Part shown: in pieces, positions 6,932 to 11,689 of the stretch | How positions within the stretch are numbered: position 1 is the stretch's first letter | Layout of the letters: each line of letters begins with the position of its first letter | Assembly: GCA_947452355.1 (NCBI GenBank) | Contig: CANGCU010000023.1 | Span: 1 to 11,689, forward strand | Direction of reading: 5' to 3' | Source of the DNA: Microbacteriaceae bacterium | GTDB lineage: Bacteria; Actinomycetota; Actinomycetes; Actinomycetales; Microbacteriaceae | DNA: 11,689 nucleotides | The notes under the pieces: model-generated | Database searches by the model: none | Told to the model about the DNA's origin: nothing | Seen by the model: the letters and a program-made list of their open reading frames with translations, nothing else | Translations under genes and position numbers: made by a program

Positions 6932-7521
6932 CCGCGAGTGTCGCGGACAACCTCGTCTAATTGTTGAGTGACCTGATTCACATACGCGACGAGGTCGGGG
7001 GCATCGATCGCGTCACAGAGGACGATCGTCCTGCTGTCGCCGATTTCGCAATAGCCGGCCACACCGTCATCCAACTGACGGGCGAGTGCATCGATGTGAC
7101 CGCGCTTGTCTAATGCCTCGTGGCTCAACCCCGCGAGTGCCACCCAGACAACGGCGGAAGGCTTTGCGCCCGAGTTGTCACCGTACAGTCGGCCAAAATT
7201 CCAGGCTCGATCGAGGTATCCCTTCAGGACGGCGGGCAGCGCGTACCACCACAGCGGAAACACGACGACGATTATGTTCGCGCGCCGAGCTCGATCGGCG
7301 AGCTCTTCAACGACCGTCGAGTACGTCTTCGTTGGGTCGTCCCAATCCGGCTCATCGGGCTCGTGAAGCACCGGGTCAAACCCCGACCGATAGAGATCTA
7401 GTTCGTCGACGTCGCAACCGCGTTCGACGAGTGAATCGTGCACTGCTCGAACCAGCGCGGACGTCAACGAGTTGTCGCGTGGATGTGCCCACACGAGATG
7501 TGCGCGAAGTTTCGTGGTCAT
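6925..7521 (-). CDS. NAD(P)H oxidoreductase, flavodoxin-like fold (quinone reductase type)
   Basis: A 198-residue protein of the NAD(P)H dehydrogenase (quinone) / Flavodoxin_2 family, which reduces quinones or related acceptors in the cytoplasm with bound FMN or FAD. The N-terminal strand and flavin loop read HLVWAHPRDNSLT, and the signature FPLWWYALPAVLKGYLDRAWNFG spans residues 88-110. The reading frame continues upstream, but those codons translate the tRNA-Phe gene, so the ATG at 7519-7521 is the start. Its A is also the last A of the tRNA-encoded CCA. The only ribosome binding site is GGAG at 7527-7530, inside the tRNA acceptor stem, 5 bases from the ATG. Expression is therefore likely tied to the tRNA transcript. 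The last 7 bases overlap the end of the FAD oxidase gene. Confidence 0.9.
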   Translation of the reverse strand: MTTKLRAHLVWAHPRDNSLTSALVRAVHDSLVERGCDVDELDLYRSGFDPVLHEPDEPDWDDPTKTYSTVVEELADRARRANIIVVVFPLWWYALPAVLKGYLDRAWNFGRLYGDNSGAKPSAVVWVALAGLSHEALDKRGHIDALARQLDDGVAGYCEIGDSRTIVLCDAIDAPDLVAYVNQVTQQLDEVVRDTRGQ

Positions 7522-7596
7522 GGTGGCTCCGACGGGCGTCGATCCCGTGACCTCTCGATTTTCAGTCGAACGCTCTACCAACTGAGCTACAGAGCC
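7521..7596 (-). tRNA. tRNA-Phe (GAA)
   Basis: A complete 76-base cloverleaf. The acceptor stem pairs GGCTCTG with CGGAGCC (one G-T wobble), the D stem pairs GCTC with GAGC, and the anticodon stem pairs TTCGA with TCGAG around loop CTGAAAA, giving anticodon GAA. The T stem pairs ACGGG with CCCGT around loop ATCGACG, with A instead of the usual T at position 54. A73 is followed by an encoded CCA, unlike the two upstream tRNA genes. The last A of the CCA is the first base of the start codon of the downstream oxidoreductase gene. Confidence 0.97.
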
Positions 7597-7597
7597 A

Positions 7598-7614
7598 AGG
7601 AGCGTGTCGCTCCT
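7598..7614 (-). other. Hairpin immediately 5' of tRNA-Phe
   Basis: A perfect 7-bp stem (AGGAGCG with CGCTCCT) closes a 3-base loop one base upstream of the tRNA-Phe 5' end. In the precursor RNA it would stack beside the acceptor stem. It may be a processing or insulating element between tRNA-Asp and tRNA-Phe, but the role is inferred. Confidence 0.4.
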
Positions 7615-7618
7615 AGAC

Positions 7619-7645
7619 AAAAGAGCCTCTCGCAAAAGAGACTCT
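7619..7645 (-). terminator. Terminator-like hairpin between tRNA-Asp and tRNA-Phe
   Basis: Read leftward, AGAGTCTCT and AGAGGCTCT form a 9-bp stem with one G-T pair and a 6-base loop, followed directly by TTTT and then G. It lies 8 bases after the tRNA-Asp 3' end. It resembles a weak intrinsic terminator, but the U-run is short and tRNA-Phe has no obvious promoter of its own, so partial termination or an RNA-processing hairpin is equally possible. Confidence 0.35.
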
Positions 7646-7653
7646 GACGTCCG

Positions 7654-7727
7654 CGACCCTGACGGGACTTGAACCCGCGACCTCCGCCGTGACAGGGCGG
7701 CACGCTAACCAACTGCGCTACAGGGCC
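7654..7727 (-). tRNA. tRNA-Asp (GTC)
   Basis: A 74-base cloverleaf. The acceptor stem pairs GGCCCTG with CAGGGTC (one G-T pair). The anticodon stem pairs CCGCC with GGCGG around loop CTGTCAC, giving anticodon GTC. The T arm is GCGGG, loop TTCAAGT, CCCGT. Discriminator base G73 is followed by CGG, so CCA is not encoded and must be added after transcription. It is the middle gene of the Glu-Asp-Phe cluster. Confidence 0.97.
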
Positions 7728-7753
7728 TTGCATATTGAATTGTAGACCTACCG

Positions 7754-7826
7754 TGACCCCAACGGGATTCGAACCCGTGCTACTGCCGTGAAAGGGCAGC
7801 GTCCTAGGCCACTAAACGATGGGGCC
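7754..7826 (-). tRNA. tRNA-Glu (TTC)
   Basis: A 73-base cloverleaf. The acceptor stem pairs GGCCCCA with TGGGGTC, the anticodon loop is CTTTCAC giving anticodon TTC, and the T arm is ACGGG, loop TTCGAAT, CCCGT. Discriminator base A73 is followed by CGG, so CCA is not encoded. It is the first gene of the leftward tRNA cluster, directly behind the predicted promoter at 7860-7888. Confidence 0.97.
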
Positions 7827-7859
7827 GTGTCATGCATCCGAGGAAGCGCAACCTTACAG

Positions 7860-7888
7860 AGTTTAGGGGGAATTCGAGCCCTACGCAA
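7860..7888 (-). promoter_or_regulatory. Predicted promoter of the tRNA-Glu-Asp-Phe cluster
   Basis: Read leftward, TTGCGT (7888-7883) and TAAACT (7865-7860) are exactly 17 bases apart, a good housekeeping promoter with a TANNNT -10 box. Transcription would start about 26 bases before tRNA-Glu. No second promoter of similar quality is seen before tRNA-Asp or tRNA-Phe, so the cluster and the downstream oxidoreductase gene are probably one transcription unit. Confidence 0.55.
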
Positions 7889-7912
7889 ACCGCCCAATTT
7901 GACTCAATGTCC

Positions 7913-7929
7913 CGAAACTTCAGGTTTCG
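7913..7929. promoter_or_regulatory. Inverted repeat upstream of the M23 peptidase gene
   Basis: CGAAAC and GTTTCG form a perfect 6-bp dyad around a 5-base spacer, between the tRNA promoter and the peptidase start. A TANNNT box (TACCCT, 7934-7939) follows it, so the dyad could be an operator over the -35 region of a peptidase promoter. No TTGNNN -35 hexamer is correctly spaced. I do not recognise it as a known regulator's site. Confidence 0.3.
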
Positions 7930-7974
7930 CGATTACCCTAAAACGACCAGTGTCGACAGTTGGGGGTGACGAAC

Positions 7975-9168
7975 GTGCATAAACGATGGATTGGACTCGG
8001 TGCAGCGATCGTCTGCATCTCACTTCTCCTCGGGCCAATTGTCTCGACCGAACGCGCTTTTGCGTCAACGTACCCGTCGTGGTCAGACGTTCTCGCCGCT
8101 CGTAAAAACGTTGCCGAAAAGCAGAAGGCAATTGCACAGCTCAAGGACATCATCAACAACCTCGAGAAGAAGGTCGCCGACGCGAACGCGGAAGCCGAGC
8201 GCGTTGGAACTATTTATCAAGAGGCACAACAGGCCTACGACGAAGCGGCGTACAAGGCCGACCAGCTGCAGGCTCAGGCCGATGAGGCCAAAGCGTCGGC
8301 AGACGCGTCACGAATTCGCGCGGGTCAATTCGTATCGGAACTCGCTCGAGCGGGAAGCATCAACGTCTCAACGAGTCTCTTGTCGGACTCCACCGGCGCA
8401 GACAACCTATTGAGTCGTTTGGGTTTTGCGTCGATCATTGCGTCGCAGGCCGATGGAATTTATCAGGCCGCGATTCGCGATCAGAACTCGGCGCAATCGT
8501 TAACCGATCAGGCCACGGTCGCCAAGAAGGAACGCGACGTCCTGCGCGACGAAGCCGAGGCCGCGTTCCAGGTCGCACAGACCGCTGCAATCGCCGCCCA
8601 GGTCGCGTTCGAGGAGCAACAGGCTCACCAGGCGACACTGCAGGCACAGCTTGCGACGCTGGTCGAAAACCGACGCGCCACGGAAAAGGAATATCAAAAA
8701 GGCCAGGAAGAGAATGGCACAGCGGGGAGCGACCTTCCCCCCGGAGCGATTTCCTCGAAGGGTTGGGCTCGCCCATCGGCCGGATATATCTCAAGCGGAT
8801 TTGGCTATCGGGTTCACCCGATTTATCACGTCATGATGTTCCACTCCGGAACGGACCTCGCGGCAAGTTGCGGCACACCGATTTACGCTGCCCACGGTGG
8901 CCAAGTGATTTATGCCGGATGGAACGGAACGCTGGGGAACTACATCCTCATCAGTCACGGTGAAGGAATTTCAACCGGATACGCGCACATCGCGAATGGA
9001 CACACCTTTGTTCACGTTGGCGAACAAGTGTCGACGGGAACGCACATCGCCGACATCGGCATGACCGGTGGAGCGACGGGCTGCCACCTTCACTTCGAGG
9101 TCCGCAAAGACGGTAAGGCGCAAGATGCTGTCCCGTTCATGCGGAACATGGGAATTACTCTCGGCTAA
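7975..9168 (+). CDS. Exported coiled-coil M23 family peptidase (EnvC-like cell-wall hydrolase)
   Basis: A 397-residue secreted protein. A signal peptide spans residues 1-30 (basic HKR, a hydrophobic stretch, then AFA before STYPS). Residues about 35-245 are an Ala/Glu/Gln-rich coiled coil broken near 125-170. Residues 262-397 form the LytM/M23 domain with zinc ligands H290 and D294 (HSGTD) and H373 (HLHFEV), and catalytic H338 (YAH). C299 and C370 may form a disulfide. The layout resembles EnvC-like regulators or murein endopeptidases that cut peptidoglycan cross-links during division. GTG at 7975 is chosen because GGGGGTGA (7962-7969) lies 5 bases upstream and the resulting N-terminus is a normal signal peptide; GTG 7966 and TTG 7960 are alternatives. 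Its stop directly abuts the convergent ppa stop. Confidence 0.93.
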   Translation: MHKRWIGLGAAIVCISLLLGPIVSTERAFASTYPSWSDVLAARKNVAEKQKAIAQLKDIINNLEKKVADANAEAERVGTIYQEAQQAYDEAAYKADQLQAQADEAKASADASRIRAGQFVSELARAGSINVSTSLLSDSTGADNLLSRLGFASIIASQADGIYQAAIRDQNSAQSLTDQATVAKKERDVLRDEAEAAFQVAQTAAIAAQVAFEEQQAHQATLQAQLATLVENRRATEKEYQKGQEENGTAGSDLPPGAISSKGWARPSAGYISSGFGYRVHPIYHVMMFHSGTDLAASCGTPIYAAHGGQVIYAGWNGTLGNYILISHGEGISTGYAHIANGHTFVHVGEQVSTGTHIADIGMTGGATGCHLHFEVRKDGKAQDAVPFMRNMGITLG

Positions 9169-9657
9169 TTAGTGTTCGGCGGCGAGGCGCGCGATGCCCT
9201 CTTCGACGATCTTCTCGGCTTCGGCGCGACCCTGCCAACCCTCGGTCTTGACCCACTTGCCGGGCTCGAGGTCTTTGTAGTGTTCGAAGAAGTGTTCGAT
9301 TTCTTTCTTTGTGAACTCGGGGATGTCGTCGATGTCTTGAATGTGCTCCCAGCGCTTGTCCTTTTCGAGAACAGCGATGACCTTGGCGTCGCTTCCGCCG
9401 TCATCGGTCATGTTGAACACGGCAACGGGACGGACGTTGAGTCCGACTCCAGGGAGGAGCGGGTAATCAAGGAGGACGAGCACGTCTACCGGGTCTCCGT
9501 CGAGTCCCAACGTGTTCTCAAAGAATCCGTAGTCCGTCGGGTAGACGAACGAGGTGAAAAGCACACGGTCGAGGTACACCCGACCGGTTTCGTGGTCAAT
9601 CTCGTACTTGTTTCGGCTGCCTTTGGGGATTTCGATAACGGCGGGGTATCCGGCCAT
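9169..9657 (-). CDS. ppa: Inorganic pyrophosphatase, family I
   Basis: A 162-residue cytoplasmic enzyme that hydrolyses pyrophosphate to two phosphates and so drives biosynthetic reactions. Family I signatures are clear: EIPKGSRNKYE at 9-19, the metal-binding DGDPVDVLVL starting at 53, and the conserved MTDDGGSDAK at 83-92. The length is normal for bacterial family I enzymes. The ATG at 9657 follows GAGGAG at 5 bases spacing. The stop codon (9169-9171) touches the stop codon of the M23 peptidase gene (9166-9168), leaving no room for a terminator between them. It diverges from tilS across a 43-base gap. Confidence 0.98.
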   Translation of the reverse strand: MAGYPAVIEIPKGSRNKYEIDHETGRVYLDRVLFTSFVYPTDYGFFENTLGLDGDPVDVLVLLDYPLLPGVGLNVRPVAVFNMTDDGGSDAKVIAVLEKDKRWEHIQDIDDIPEFTKKEIEHFFEHYKDLEPGKWVKTEGWQGRAEAEKIVEEGIARLAAEH

Positions 9658-9688
9658 GATGTCTCCTCGTGTCTAAACGGTTCTCGGA

Positions 9689-9696
9689 TAACCTTA
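9689..9696. promoter_or_regulatory. Overlapping divergent -10 boxes of ppa and tilS
   Basis: The rightward strand reads TAACCT (9689-9694), a TANNNT box 6 bases before the tilS GTG, while the leftward strand reads TAAGGT (9696-9691), a TANNNT box about 33 bases before the ppa ATG. Together the 8 bp TAACCTTA have a TAA/TTA dyad, so one site could serve polymerase in both directions. No good -35 hexamer is evident for either. The assignment is from motif position only. Confidence 0.45.
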
Positions 9697-9700
9697 CCGA

Positions 9701-10702
9701 GTGAGCGAGACGACGGGAGATCGCCGAGGGAAGTTGTCCCCGGCCGTCGCCGCGGTGCGCTCAGCGGTCTCACATTTCCTGGATCGACATCCTGTTCCGA
9801 AAAATTCCCTCATTCTTGTCGCGTTGAGCGGAGGAGCCGACTCCCTCGCGCTCGCCGCCGCGACTCGGTTTGTCGCTACGAAACGGGGTCTTCGCGCCGG
9901 GGCAATCATCGTCGATCACGGCCTTCAATCGGGAAGCGCTGAGGTCGCGGCGACGGTGTCGGCGACCGCGACGGCGCTGGGCTTGAACCCGGTGGATGTC
10001 ACACGTGTGACGGTCGGCACCGAGGGCGGTCCCGAAGCGGCCGCTCGAGATGCTCGCTATCGCGCACTTCGCGAGTCCGCCGATCGGCACAGCGCCGCAA
10101 TGGTTTTGACGGGGCACACCCGAAACGACCAGGCGGAAACGGTTCTGCTTGGGCTTGCGCGAGGAAGTGGACCCGGGAGTCTTCGCGGAATGGTGGAACT
10201 CGACGGGCTCGTCGGGCGACCACTACTCGATGTCACTCGCGAGACGACACGCGAAGCGGCACTCGCAGAGGGGCTCGAACCGTGGGACGACCCCCACAAC
10301 TCGGACCCCGCGTTCGCGAGGGTTCGCGTTCGGCATTCGATCCTGCCGCTCCTCGAAAAGGAACTCGGGCCTGGAATCATCGACGCCCTTGCGCGAACGG
10401 CCGACCTGGTGCGTGACGACGACGATGCGCTCGACCTGCTCGCCGCCGGCATGGCGCACCAGGTTCTCGCGGCGAACCCCGTGTCGTTCGCCGTTGACGA
10501 CGTGGCGAAGAAGCCTCGTGCTCTTCGAACGAGGATCATTCGAATCGCCGTGGAACGCGCCTGGGGCACGACCATTACTCACGTTCACACCCGTGCCATC
10601 GACGCCCTAATGGCCGACTGGCACGGTCAGGGAGCAGTCGATGTTCTCGGCGGTAGTGTGGTCAGACACGACGGCCGAATCGTCTTCGGCCAGGCAGGTT
10701 AG
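9701..10702 (+). CDS. tilS: tRNA(Ile)-lysidine synthase
   Basis: A 333-residue ATP-PPi family enzyme that converts C34 of the CAU-anticodon tRNA-Ile to lysidine, allowing AUA decoding. The P-loop SGGADS is at 43-48, followed by VDHGL at 71-75 and GHTRNDQAET at 138-147. The RVRHSILPLLEKELGP segment marks the end of the catalytic region. The protein is shorter than the E. coli enzyme and lacks its last C-terminal domain, as is usual in actinobacteria. The GTG at 9701 has no Shine-Dalgarno sequence; a TANNNT box 6 bases upstream suggests a leaderless mRNA. The stop lies 6 bases before the hpt start, so tilS and hpt are probably co-transcribed. Confidence 0.95.
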   Translation: MSETTGDRRGKLSPAVAAVRSAVSHFLDRHPVPKNSLILVALSGGADSLALAAATRFVATKRGLRAGAIIVDHGLQSGSAEVAATVSATATALGLNPVDVTRVTVGTEGGPEAAARDARYRALRESADRHSAAMVLTGHTRNDQAETVLLGLARGSGPGSLRGMVELDGLVGRPLLDVTRETTREAALAEGLEPWDDPHNSDPAFARVRVRHSILPLLEKELGPGIIDALARTADLVRDDDDALDLLAAGMAHQVLAANPVSFAVDDVAKKPRALRTRIIRIAVERAWGTTITHVHTRAIDALMADWHGQGAVDVLGGSVVRHDGRIVFGQAG

Positions 10703-10708
10703 GACAGC

Positions 10709-11269
10709 ATGCGGTACGACGACGTTTCCGATCAACTCGATGAAATCCTTGTCACCGAGGAACAACTTCTCGCGCGCATCGCCGAGCTGGCTAACGAGAT
10801 CGACCGGGACTATGCGGGTCGGGACCTTTTACTTGTGGGTGTGCTCAAGGGCGCGGTCATGGTCATGAGCGACCTAGGGCGAGCGCTCACGATTCCCATC
10901 ACCATGGACTGGATGGCGGTCTCGTCTTACGGGCACGGCACGACATCGAGCGGAGTCGTGCGAATTCTCAAGGATCTCGACACCGACATCGCCGGCAAGA
11001 ATGTCCTCATTGTCGAGGACATCATCGACACCGGTCTGACGCTGACGTGGCTTCGCGACAACCTTCTCTCGCGAGGCGCAGCAAGCGTCCACATTTTCGC
11101 CGCTCTTCGCAAGCCCGACGCGGTCAAGGTAGACATCGTTCCCGAATATCTGGGATTCGATATCCCGAATAAGTTCGTCGTCGGATACGGGCTGGACTAC
11201 GCCGAAAACTTCAGGCACCTGCGCGACGTTGCGGTGCTGTCTCCTCACGTCTACGCCGAAAGCGAATAG
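10709..11269 (+). CDS. hpt: Hypoxanthine phosphoribosyltransferase
   Basis: A 186-residue cytoplasmic purine salvage enzyme that joins hypoxanthine (and usually guanine) to PRPP, making IMP or GMP. The PRPP-binding motif VEDIIDTG is at 102-109, the LLVGVLKGAVMVMSDL segment at 41-56, and the base-binding FVVGYGLDYAENFR stretch at 156-169. The length is normal for the family. The ATG at 10709 lies 6 bases after the tilS stop; the only upstream purine-rich site is a weak AGGA overlapping that stop, so translation may be coupled. The order tilS-hpt-ftsH is conserved across many Gram-positive bacteria. Confidence 0.97.
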   Translation: MRYDDVSDQLDEILVTEEQLLARIAELANEIDRDYAGRDLLLVGVLKGAVMVMSDLGRALTIPITMDWMAVSSYGHGTTSSGVVRILKDLDTDIAGKNVLIVEDIIDTGLTLTWLRDNLLSRGAASVHIFAALRKPDAVKVDIVPEYLGFDIPNKFVVGYGLDYAENFRHLRDVAVLSPHVYAESE

Positions 11270-11295
11270 CCCCGATTCGACGGGACGCGAGCGAG

Positions 11296-11325
11296 TACGC
11301 TGGGACAACGTGTTCTAGACAGGAG
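11296..11325 (+). promoter_or_regulatory. Possible ftsH -10 box and ribosome binding site
   Basis: TACGCT (11296-11301) fits TANNNT and would start an mRNA with a leader of about 29 bases. AGGAG at 11321-11325 is the ribosome binding site, 11 bases before the ATG, somewhat long. No -35 hexamer is well spaced (TTCGAC at 11276-11281 is only 14 bases away), so ftsH may instead be read from tilS-hpt. Confidence 0.3.
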
Positions 11326-11336
11326 CAATTCGCCGA

Positions 11337-11689
11337 ATGAAGAATTTCCTCAAGGGTCCGTGGCTTTATATCGCCGCGGGACTGCTGATTGTGTGGGCAG
11401 GTTTCTCGTTCCTCACGACCGTCAATTACGCTCCGGTGTCGACCAAAGAGGGACTCTCGTTCCTCGCTGACGGCAAAGTCAAGGACGTCACGGTCACCGA
11501 CGTCGAGCAACGCGTCGACATGACGCTGATTGCTCCCGATAAGACCTACGGCGATCACGTCCAGTTCTATTACGTTGCTCCGCGTGGCGCCGAGGTGCTG
11601 CGTGCCGTGACCACAGCGAACCCCGCCAAATTCACGGACACGGTTCCCAAGGAATCGTGGATTATGTCCCTTTTGGGGTTCATCGTCCC
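11337..11689 (+). CDS. ftsH: FtsH membrane-bound ATP-dependent zinc metalloprotease, N-terminal part (partial)
   Basis: The first 117 codons of a gene that runs off the window. The protein begins MKNFLKGPWLYIAAGLLIVWAGFSF, a first membrane helix at about residues 8-27. An extracytoplasmic domain of about 80 residues follows (VSTKEGLSFLADGKVKDVTV), and the second membrane helix begins around WIMSLLGFIV. This layout is that of FtsH before its AAA ATPase and zinc protease domains, which are outside the window. FtsH degrades misassembled membrane proteins and selected cytoplasmic regulators. Identification relies on this N-terminal architecture and on position directly after tilS-hpt, the usual place for ftsH. 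Confidence 0.92.
   Translation, partial: MKNFLKGPWLYIAAGLLIVWAGFSFLTTVNYAPVSTKEGLSFLADGKVKDVTVTDVEQRVDMTLIAPDKTYGDHVQFYYVAPRGAEVLRAVTTANPAKFTDTVPKESWIMSLLGFIV

Noticed and set aside
361..7520. Genomic island inserted next to the tRNA cluster
   Set aside because: There is no integrase, no duplicated tRNA end, no insertion sequence, and base composition looks like the flanks by eye.
7522..7635. N-terminal extension of the NAD(P)H oxidoreductase by 38 residues
   Set aside because: These codons translate the tRNA-Phe gene and its upstream hairpin; the family N-terminus begins at the ATG at 7521.
9172..9942. 256-residue open frame on the plus strand opposite ppa
   Set aside because: It is antisense to the clearly conserved pyrophosphatase and tilS start and shows no domain; it is a by-product of GC-rich codon usage.

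Overview
The window looks like chromosomal DNA of a moderately GC-rich actinomycete (Actinomycetota), most likely in Micrococcales and perhaps Microbacteriaceae. The basis is the order tRNA-Glu/tRNA-Asp/tRNA-Phe, M23 peptidase, ppa, tilS, hpt, ftsH, together with TANNNT-type -10 boxes placed directly before RTG start codons (apparent leaderless genes) and a short TilS. This assignment is inferred from gene order and protein style; no search was run.

Left part (1-6931), catabolic. It opens with the C-terminal end of a PutA-like proline dehydrogenase / glutamate semialdehyde dehydrogenase. A small cupin protein with its own promoter follows. Next is a leftward block, in transcription order: an NCS1-type permease, an aldehyde dehydrogenase and a PucR-family regulator. 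Divergent from the permease is a PuuB-like FAD amine/amino acid oxidase. Together these form a plausible uptake and oxidation route: the permease imports a nitrogenous compound, the flavoenzyme oxidises its amine to an aldehyde, the aldehyde dehydrogenase makes the acid, and PucR senses the substrate or nitrogen state. The true substrate is not evident. No nucleobase deaminase or hydrolase, gamma-glutamyl ligase or aminotransferase is present here.

Middle part (6925-7826), leftward. It holds the tRNA-Glu(UUC), tRNA-Asp(GUC) and tRNA-Phe(GAA) genes behind one promoter, then a flavodoxin-fold NAD(P)H oxidoreductase. The start codon of that gene shares its A with the encoded CCA end of tRNA-Phe, and its best Shine-Dalgarno sequence (GGAG) is part of the tRNA acceptor stem. 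This is the most unusual arrangement in the window.

Right part (7975-11689), housekeeping. It contains an exported coiled-coil M23 peptidase; ppa, whose stop codon abuts the peptidase stop codon; then tilS, hpt and the start of ftsH running rightward. The ppa and tilS genes diverge from a 43-bp gap with overlapping -10 boxes on the two strands.

No insertion sequence, phage gene, integrase, CRISPR array or large repeat was seen. Most intergenic gaps are very short and no gene-free stretch exceeds 300 bases. I did not find a clearly new multi-gene system. The best candidates for follow-up are the tRNA-Phe/mRNA overlap, the possible shared operators of the amine cluster and the symmetric ppa/tilS promoter.
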